From positions 1 through 18,403 of the forward strand of contig CAJTLK010000036.1 in the NCBI GenBank assembly GCA_910577415.1: a stretch of DNA of 18,403 nucleotides, read 5' to 3'. Made by a program: the position numbers and the translations under genes. The notes below the pieces were generated by a model. It did no database searches and was not told the DNA's origin. It saw only the letters and a program-made list of their open reading frames with translations. Shown here one piece after another: positions 13,757-18,403 of the stretch (position 1 is its first letter; each line of letters begins with the position of its first letter). This stretch comes from an uncultured Oscillospiraceae bacterium (GTDB lineage: Bacteria > Bacillota > Clostridia > Oscillospirales > Oscillospiraceae).

Positions 13757-13797
13757 ACGCCCGGAGCGGGGACTCCCCCGCTTCGGGCGTGGTTTTT
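13757..13797 (+). terminator. Antisense-oriented terminator-like hairpin between clpX and engB
   Basis: The plus strand has ACGCCCGGAGCGGGG (13757-13771), a 4-nt loop, and CCCCGCTTCGGGCGT (13776-13790), followed by GG and five T. Read as plus-strand RNA the 15-bp stem is complete with one G-U pair. Read as minus-strand RNA the same position is an A-C mismatch and no T run follows. By structure it is therefore a terminator for plus-strand transcription, although no plus-strand gene is present. It could still act as a stem-loop in the clpX-engB mRNA. Confidence 0.6.
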
Positions 13798-13801
13798 GAT
13801 G

Positions 13802-15091
13802 TTAAGATGCGCTGTCGCGGGCCGCCCGCTCTCCCGCCCTGGGACGGTCAATTCTCTCCCGGCCATGGACCAGCTCCGGCTGTGCGCCATTGGTAACGCT
13901 TTCCCTGGTGATAATGACCCTGGAAATGGTGGGATCGGAGGGGACGTCGTACATGATCTGGGTCAAGACCCCTTCCAAAACCGCCCGCAGCCCCCGGGCG
14001 CCGATGCCCCGCTCCAACGCCTTGTCGGCGGCGGCGTCCAGGGCCTCCGGCAGAAATTCCAGATCTACATCGTCATACCGCATCAGCCGCTGATATTGCC
14101 GAACCAGCGCGTTCTTCGGCTCGGTAAGGATACGGACCATCTGCTCTCTGGTGAGGGAATTGAGCGCGGCCAGCACCGGCAAGCGGCCCACCAACTCGGG
14201 GATAATACCAAACTGGATCAGGTCGTGGGGCTGTACCTGGGCAAACAACTCTCCCGAATTTCGTTCCTTCTTACTCAAAATCTCGGCGCCAAAGCCAATA
14301 CTCTTGCGGTCCAGACGCTTTTCTATGATCTTCTCCAAGCCGTCAAAGGCGCCGCCGCAGATAAAGAGAATATTCTTGGTATTGATCTGGATGAACTCCT
14401 GGTGGGGATGCTTCCTCCCCCCCTGGGGCGGCACGTTGGCTACGGTACCTTCCAAGATCTTCAGCAGCGCCTGCTGCACTCCCTCGCCGGAGACATCCCG
14501 GGTGATAGAGGTGTTTTCGCTTTTGCGGGCGATCTTGTCGATCTCATCCACATAGATAATACCCCGTTCCGCCAGTTCGATATCATAGTCGGCAGCCTGG
14601 ACCAGCCGCAGAAGGATATTTTCCACATCGTCGCCTACGTAGCCCGCCTCAGTGAGCGTAGTGGCGTCGGCAATGGCAAAAGGCACCTGCAGCACCCGGG
14701 CCAGGGTCTGGGCAAACAGGGTCTTACCGCAGCCGGTGGGACCGATGAGAAGAATATTGCTCTTTTGCAGCTCCACATCGTCTCCGCCACCGAACCAAAT
14801 GCGCTTATAGTGGTTGTATACCGCCACTGAGAGGGCGATCTTCGCCTGTTCCTGACCCACAATGTACTGGTCCAGCACCTCATGGATCTCCTGAGGGGTA
14901 GGGATACCGTCTGGGGATTCAGGGTGAAACGCTTTCTCCTGTTCCCCCGCGTCGTCCAGGATCGACATGCAAAGGTTTACACATTCATTACAGATATAAG
15001 CCCCAGGCCCCGCGATGATACGGTCCACCTGCTCCTGGCGCTTACCGCAGAAGGAACAGCGGACCGACTTGTGGTCGTCGCTTTTTGCCAT
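13802..15091 (-). CDS. clpX: ATP-dependent Clp protease ATP-binding subunit ClpX
   Basis: ClpX is the hexameric AAA+ unfoldase that recognises tagged substrates and feeds them to ClpP. The 429-residue protein has the N-terminal zinc-binding domain with C12, C15, C34 and C37. Further motifs are Walker A GPTGCGKT (117-124), the pore loop GYVG (150-153), Walker B IIYVDEID (178-185), the ClpP-docking IGF loop (265-267) and sensor 2 GARGLR (364-369). ATG at 15091 is fixed by GAGGTGAT, a near-perfect ribosome binding site 4 nt upstream. The C-terminal tail after about 400 (HGRERIDRPRAGERAARDS) is arginine-rich and specific to this sequence. It is 73 nt downstream of clpP with a GC-rich hairpin between them. 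Confidence 0.97.
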   Translation of the reverse strand: MAKSDDHKSVRCSFCGKRQEQVDRIIAGPGAYICNECVNLCMSILDDAGEQEKAFHPESPDGIPTPQEIHEVLDQYIVGQEQAKIALSVAVYNHYKRIWFGGGDDVELQKSNILLIGPTGCGKTLFAQTLARVLQVPFAIADATTLTEAGYVGDDVENILLRLVQAADYDIELAERGIIYVDEIDKIARKSENTSITRDVSGEGVQQALLKILEGTVANVPPQGGRKHPHQEFIQINTKNILFICGGAFDGLEKIIEKRLDRKSIGFGAEILSKKERNSGELFAQVQPHDLIQFGIIPELVGRLPVLAALNSLTREQMVRILTEPKNALVRQYQRLMRYDDVDLEFLPEALDAAADKALERGIGARGLRAVLEGVLTQIMYDVPSDPTISRVIITRESVTNGAQPELVHGRERIDRPRAGERAARDSAS

Positions 15092-15129
15092 GGCGATCAC
15101 CTCGCTACCATAATTTTAAAATACGCAAA

Positions 15130-15154
15130 GGAGCGGGGCCGACTGCCCCGCTCC
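15130..15154 (-). other. GC-rich hairpin between clpP and clpX, possible attenuator
   Basis: A perfect 10-bp inverted repeat (15130-15139 GGAGCGGGGC and 15145-15154 GCCCCGCTCC) has a 5-nt loop. On the minus strand it begins 11 nt after the clpP stop and is followed by TTTGCGTATTTT, a broken T tract. It could be a leaky terminator that lowers clpX relative to clpP, or an mRNA-stabilising stem. Its core AGCGGGG/CCCCGCT is the same as in the hairpin at the other end of clpX. Confidence 0.6.
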
Positions 15155-15164
15155 CGGCGGTGAT

Positions 15165-15746
15165 TCAGCGCTGATAAATGACCTTGTCAACGAGGCCGAA
15201 CTCCTTGGCCTCCTCGGCGGACATGAAGTTGTCCCGCTCACAGGCGGCTGTGACCTCTTCCAGGGACTTGCCGGTATTATTCGCCAGGATCTGGTTCATC
15301 CGCTTTTTAATGACCTCCAACCGCTTCAGGTGGATAGCCATATCGGTGATCTGTCCCTGGGTCCCGGCGGAGGGCTGGTGGATCATGATCTCCGCATTGG
15401 GCAGAGCAAGACGCTTGCCCTTAGTCCCCGCGGACAAAAGGAACGCGCCCATGGAGGCCGCCATACCTACGCAAATGGTGGACACATCGCATTTGATATA
15501 CTGCATGGTGTCATAGATGGCCATACCGTCGGTGACGGAGCCGCCAGGGCTATTGATGTAAAACTGGATCTCCTTTTCCGGGTCCTGAGCCTCCAGGTAA
15601 AGAAGCTGAGCTACCACCAGGGAGGCGGTGGTGGCGTTGACCTCCTCGCCTAAAAAAACGATCCGGTCATTGAGCAGCCGGGAAAAAATATCGTAGGAAC
15701 GCTCTCCACGACTGGTCTGTTCCACTACATAAGGGACAAGGCTCAT
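15165..15746 (-). CDS. clpP: ATP-dependent Clp protease proteolytic subunit
   Basis: ClpP forms the tetradecameric serine protease chamber that works with ClpX (and ClpC/ClpA where present). The 193-residue product has the catalytic triad S98 (GMAASMGAF), H123 (IMIHQPS) and D172 (ERDNFMS), with family signature FYINSPGGSVTDGMAIYDTM. The short N-terminal propeptide-like region (MSLVPYVVEQTSRGERSYDI) matches ClpP. I chose ATG at 15746; AGGAG lies 11 nt upstream, slightly far, and the longer in-frame reading is not ClpP-like. A three-codon reading frame (15754-15743) sits between the ribosome binding site and this ATG. It lies 74 nt after tig and has its own promoter. Confidence 0.97.
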   Translation of the reverse strand: MSLVPYVVEQTSRGERSYDIFSRLLNDRIVFLGEEVNATTASLVVAQLLYLEAQDPEKEIQFYINSPGGSVTDGMAIYDTMQYIKCDVSTICVGMAASMGAFLLSAGTKGKRLALPNAEIMIHQPSAGTQGQITDMAIHLKRLEVIKKRMNQILANNTGKSLEEVTAACERDNFMSAEEAKEFGLVDKVIYQR

Positions 15747-15769
15747 AGTTGCATATTCTCCTTTTCCTG

Positions 15770-15798
15770 ATTGTAACAAAGGACGATAGATATACCAA
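15770..15798 (-). promoter_or_regulatory. Promoter upstream of clpP
   Basis: Between tig and clpP the minus strand has a -35 TTGGTA (15798-15793), a 17-nt spacer and an extended -10 TGTTACAAT (hexamer TACAAT 15775-15770). The start would be about 15763, leaving a leader of some 16 nt. No CtsR or CIRCE operator was recognised. Confidence 0.65.
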
Positions 15799-15820
15799 GT
15801 TTTCCCTCTCAAACCGGGGT

Positions 15821-17251
15821 TTATTCCTCGCTCTTGGCTTTCTTGGCGGGCTTCTTCTCAGCCGTCTTTTTTGCGGCGGGCTTCTTCTCCTCGGCCTTAG
15901 CCGCCGTCTTCTTGGCAGGCTTTTTCTCCTCCGCCGCGGGCGCATCGGCCTTCTTGGCGTCCTTCTTGGCCGGAGCCTTGCCCACCTTGGCGGAATCAAA
16001 GATGATGTTAGCCGCCTTCTGGTTGCTGAGGTCCTTCTTCAGCTCAGTCAGCGGCACGACCTTCTTCACCTCGTCGGCCTTCATGCCATATTGCTCGGCC
16101 AGCCGCTCACACTCGGCGTCGATCTCCTTCTCGGTGATCTCGATTTTCTCCGCCTCGGTGATAGCGCCCAGGGCCAGGTCGGTCTTCACCTGCCGCAGCG
16201 CGCCCTCCATGGCTTGCATTTTCAGAATATCCACGGTAAGGCCAGTCATGGCCAGGTACTGTTCAAAGGGGATCCCCTGAGAGGTGATGCGCTGGCTGTA
16301 ATCCTCCAGCATGCGCTCCGCGCGAAGCTCTACCATGGCATCGGGGATGTCTGCGGTCATGTTTTCGGTGACCTGGTCCAGCAGAGCCTCCTCAAAGGCA
16401 TTGCGGGCCTGGCGCTCCCGGCGCTGGGTCAGCTTATCGCCCAGGTCCTTGCGAAGCTCGGCCAGGGTCTCGAACTCGGAGACATCCTTGGCAAACTCGT
16501 CATCCAGCGCGGGAACAGACTTTTCCTTCACCGCGTTGACTTTGACCTTAAAGGTAGCCTCCTTACCGGCAAGCTCCTCAGCGCCGTAATCGGCGGGGAA
16601 CGTGACCGCCACGTCCTTCTCCGCACCGGCCTTTACACCCACCAGCTGGTCCTCAAAGCCGGGAATAAAGCTGCCCGAGCCAAGCTCTAGGTCATGGCCC
16701 TGGCCTTTGCCGCCGTCAAAGGCTTTGCCGTCCATAAAGCCCTCAAAGTCGATGTTGACGGTATCGCCCTTCTTAGCCTTACGGTCCACATCCACCATGC
16801 GGGTGGCCCGCTGGATGTAAGGCTGAAGCTCACCGTCGATGTCCTTCTCTGTCACCTTCACGGTATCCTTGGGGGCAGTGAGTCCTTTATACTTGCCCAG
16901 CTTCACCTCAGGCTTCACAGCCACTGTGGCCTTGAAGGAAAAGCCGTTCTTGTCGGCGCTGAGCAGCTCCACCTCAGGATAGCCTACAGTGTCCAGCTTT
17001 TCCTGCTGGGCTGCCTCGTCAAAGAGGCCGGGATAAGCCAGATTGATGGCCTCCTCATAGAAGACCTCGGCCCCATACATGCTCTCGATGAGCCGCCGGG
17101 GGGCCTTACCCTTACGGAAGCCGGGGACCATGATCCGGCCCCGCATTTTCAGGTACGCCTTGTTGACAGCGGCCTCAAACTCCTCGGCATTTGCCTCAAT
17201 GGTCAGGGCGACCCGGCTCTTTTCCAGCTTCTCTACGCTCTTCAAATTCAT
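15821..17251 (-). CDS. tig: Trigger factor (ribosome-associated chaperone and prolyl isomerase)
   Basis: Trigger factor binds the ribosome exit tunnel and folds nascent chains. The 476-residue protein has an N-terminal ribosome-binding domain with the signature GFRKGKAP (44-51). A FKBP-type prolyl isomerase domain (about 160-242; KKGDTVNIDFEGFMDG, GSGSFIPGFEDQLVG, FPADYG) and a helical C-terminal chaperone domain (about 250-423) follow. A lysine- and alanine-rich tail occupies 424-476, with repeats such as EEKKPAKKTA, EEKKPAAKKTA and EKKPAKKAK; it is absent from E. coli or Bacillus Tig and makes the protein longer than usual. ATG at 17251 follows AGGAGG by 9 nt; a much longer in-frame extension runs back into the metallophosphoesterase gene and is not homologous. 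It heads the tig-clpP-clpX cluster. Confidence 0.96.
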   Translation of the reverse strand: MNLKSVEKLEKSRVALTIEANAEEFEAAVNKAYLKMRGRIMVPGFRKGKAPRRLIESMYGAEVFYEEAINLAYPGLFDEAAQQEKLDTVGYPEVELLSADKNGFSFKATVAVKPEVKLGKYKGLTAPKDTVKVTEKDIDGELQPYIQRATRMVDVDRKAKKGDTVNIDFEGFMDGKAFDGGKGQGHDLELGSGSFIPGFEDQLVGVKAGAEKDVAVTFPADYGAEELAGKEATFKVKVNAVKEKSVPALDDEFAKDVSEFETLAELRKDLGDKLTQRRERQARNAFEEALLDQVTENMTADIPDAMVELRAERMLEDYSQRITSQGIPFEQYLAMTGLTVDILKMQAMEGALRQVKTDLALGAITEAEKIEITEKEIDAECERLAEQYGMKADEVKKVVPLTELKKDLSNQKAANIIFDSAKVGKAPAKKDAKKADAPAAEEKKPAKKTAAKAEEKKPAAKKTAEKKPAKKAKSEE

Positions 17252-17314
17252 TGTGTATTTCCTCCTGTCGGCGTGGCCGGGTCCTTTCCGGCTCCGCCTT
17301 GCGATATCTTTTTT

Positions 17315-17323
17315 ATTGTAACA
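17315..17323 (-). promoter_or_regulatory. Extended -10 promoter of tig
   Basis: The minus strand has TGTTACAAT (17323-17315), an extended -10, with only a weak -35 candidate (TGGAAA) 17 nt upstream. A 13-bp palindrome CAGGCacaGCCTG (17322-17334) overlaps the upstream edge of the -10 and could be an operator. The transcript would have a leader of about 55-60 nt. Nine bases of this -10 are identical to the clpP one. Confidence 0.55.
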
Positions 17324-17334
17324 GGCACAGCCTG
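17322..17334. repeat. 13-bp palindrome overlapping the tig promoter
   Basis: Two 5-bp arms CAGGC and GCCTG are separated by ACA. The position between the putative -35 and -10 would suit a repressor site, but the arms are short and could be chance. It has no T run and is not a terminator. Confidence 0.35.
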
Positions 17335-17381
17335 ATTTTTCCAGCCTTTTTTCAAGATTTTCAGAAGTTTTTTTATTTTTC

Positions 17382-18071
17382 TCAGTCCAGCACCTTGAGC
17401 GGACAAAAATCCAGCTTATCGCCGGCGATGAGCCGATACTCCACACTTCCCCGGCGCCCCTCCTGGGCCAAACGGTGGCTTCCGCCGTGGAGATGGCCAT
17501 AGTAGCAGGCCGACACCCGGTAAAGCTCCAGCAGGTCCACGATCTCCTGACAGATATAACCCTCATAGCGGGGCGGATAGTGAAGAAAGCAGAGCTTCGG
17601 CGCCTCCCCTGCCGCCTTCAGCGAAGTCTCCAGGCGCAAGAGTTCCCGGTTGAATACCTTCTCATTGTGGCCGTCGGCGTTTTCCTCAAAAAACCAGCCC
17701 CGGGTGCCGCATAGGGCCGTTTCGCCGTAAAAGCGACAGTTGTTGTGGAGCAGCTCAAAGTCAGTGATGCCGTGCTGGGTCCAAAAAGCGTACATTTTAT
17801 TTGCCGTTGTCCACCAATAGTCGTGGTTTCCCTTTAAAATATATTTTTTCCCAGGAAAAAGGGAGTCCAGAAAGAGAAAGTCGGGCAAAGCCTCCTCCAG
17901 GCTCATCCCCCAGGAGAGGTCTCCGCAAAGCACCACCGCGTCCTCCCCAGTCAATGGGGCAAAGCCGGAGCGCAGCTTATCCACATAGCCCTCCCAGCTG
18001 CCGCCGAAGGTATCCATGGGCTTACTGCCGCCCAGAGACAAATGGGTATCGCCAATCGCGTAAAGAGCCAT
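17382..18071 (-). CDS. Metallophosphoesterase (COG1768-like phosphohydrolase)
   Basis: The 229-residue protein has all the calcineurin-like metallophosphoesterase motifs: GDTH (D8, H10), GDLSWG (D51), GNHDYWW (N82, H83), a late FLHYPP (H164) and YGHLHG (H194, H196). These form a two-metal phosphoesterase centre. The GDLSWGMSLEEA and GNHDYWWTT context is characteristic of the predicted phosphohydrolase group COG1768, whose substrate is unknown. ATG at 18071 overlaps the stop of threonine synthase by one base (TAATG), so the two are probably coupled. No clear terminator follows; the sequence after the stop is A/T-rich with runs of A and T. Confidence 0.92.
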   Translation of the reverse strand: MALYAIGDTHLSLGGSKPMDTFGGSWEGYVDKLRSGFAPLTGEDAVVLCGDLSWGMSLEEALPDFLFLDSLFPGKKYILKGNHDYWWTTANKMYAFWTQHGITDFELLHNNCRFYGETALCGTRGWFFEENADGHNEKVFNRELLRLETSLKAAGEAPKLCFLHYPPRYEGYICQEIVDLLELYRVSACYYGHLHGGSHRLAQEGRRGSVEYRLIAGDKLDFCPLKVLD

Positions 18072-18403
18072 TATTTCAGCATCTCCCGCACTGCGTCCAC
18101 CATATGGTCCTTCTCTACACAGCGGTCAAAGCGGGGCTGTTTCCCAGCCAGCTCCGCCAGGGGCTTGGGTGCGTCGATGCCGGTAAGCCTGCTCAAGGCG
18201 GCGATACTCTCCAATCCCGTGACTGCATTGGCCCCCAGCGCTTCCAATACGGCAGGGCAAAATTTAAAGGGGCTGGCGGTGGAGACTACCAAGGCGGGAG
18301 CGGCGTCCCCGGTTTCGGCGCGGTATTGAGCCAGAGCGTCTACCGCCACGGCGGTGTGAGGGTCAATGAGGTAATTCTTCTCTTTCCAGACCTTTCCAAT
18401 GGT
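18071..18403 (-). CDS. thrC: Threonine synthase, C-terminal part (5' end outside window)
   Basis: Threonine synthase is the PLP enzyme that converts O-phosphohomoserine to threonine. Only the last 110 codons are present. They read NYLIDPHTAVAVDALAQY followed by PALVVSTASPFKFCPAVLEALG, both characteristic of the C-terminal region of ThrC, and then a charged helical end RFDRCVEKDHMVDAVREML. The start and PLP lysine lie beyond the right edge. The stop TAA overlaps the A of the next ATG. Confidence 0.92.
   Translation of the reverse strand, partial: TIGKVWKEKNYLIDPHTAVAVDALAQYRAETGDAAPALVVSTASPFKFCPAVLEALGANAVTGLESIAALSRLTGIDAPKPLAELAGKQPRFDRCVEKDHMVDAVREMLK

Noticed and set aside
13796..14830. 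Plus-strand open frame of 344 codons opposite clpX
   Set aside because: It is an antisense shadow of ClpX with no family features; its long open frame follows from the codon use of the real gene.
15749..16690. Leucine-rich plus-strand open frame that resembles a membrane protein
   Set aside because: The hydrophobicity is produced by reading the lysine/alanine-rich trigger factor tail on the opposite strand.
15770..17340. CIRCE (HrcA) or CtsR operators before tig and clpP
   Set aside because: Neither the TTAGCACTC-N9-GAGTGCTAA pattern nor tandem GGTCAAA repeats are present.
17252..17566. N-terminal extension of trigger factor to 17566
   Set aside because: It overlaps the metallophosphoesterase gene and a promoter, and AGGAGG precedes the ATG at 17251.
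1..18403. CRISPR arrays, insertion sequences, phage or toxin-antitoxin genes, tRNA or rRNA genes
   Set aside because: No spaced repeats, transposase or integrase motifs, cloverleaf-like genes or rRNA sequence were seen; gene order is typical conserved chromosome.

Overview
The window is a gene-dense, G+C-rich stretch of chromosome in which every supported gene lies on the minus strand. It reads as a spore-forming member of the Clostridia, most like the Oscillospiraceae (Flavonifractor/Intestinimonas/Pseudoflavonifractor type). The evidence is an IspH (LytB) fused to a ribosomal-protein-S1-like region, a GerW/YtfJ sporulation protein next to a DUF2953 membrane protein, a tig-clpP-clpX-engB cluster, and AGGAGG-type ribosome binding sites. 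The family-level placement is inference; the Clostridia placement is fairly safe.

In the direction of transcription (from high to low coordinates) the layout is as follows. (A) 18403-17382: the 3' end of threonine synthase, then a COG1768-like metallophosphoesterase. (B) 17320-12272: a protein quality-control cluster tig, clpP, clpX, engB and an FAH-family hydrolase. It has promoter-like sequences before tig and before clpP and an intrinsic terminator after the FAH gene. (C) 12258-6922: a promoter, then site-2 protease, scpA, scpB, DUF2953 protein, gerW, dacF-like D,D-carboxypeptidase and an rluB-type pseudouridine synthase. This combines chromosome segregation, sporulation and cell-wall genes, and resembles the scpAB/dacB/rluB neighbourhood of Bacillus. 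(D) 6901-1344: a promoter, then an RpiR-family regulator, a BaiN/HI0933-type flavoprotein, cmk, plsC and ispH-rpsA, closed by a strong terminator. (E) 1312-690: carD, transcribed alone from a near-consensus promoter and followed by a perfect 13-bp terminator. Just downstream is ispD, cut off by the left window edge.

Most genes within a unit overlap by 1-11 nt or sit within about 20 nt of each other, which points to translationally coupled operons. Several starts are GTG or TTG (ispD, cmk, flavoprotein, site-2 protease, scpA), and I corrected many starts using the ribosome binding site or a promoter position. Two methylerythritol-phosphate pathway genes (ispD, ispH) flank carD.

I found no mobile elements, CRISPR arrays, tRNA or rRNA genes, and no clear anonymous new system. 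No stretch over 300 bases lacks a gene; the longest gaps are 1205-1400, 12191-12369 and 17252-17381, and these hold the promoters and terminators listed. The points most worth checking are small: the IspH-S1 fusion, an antisense-oriented terminator-like hairpin where lon is often found, a terminator between carD and ispD, an identical extended -10 shared by tig and clpP, a lysine-rich repetitive trigger factor tail, and an A-rich possible slippage site in the DUF2953 gene.
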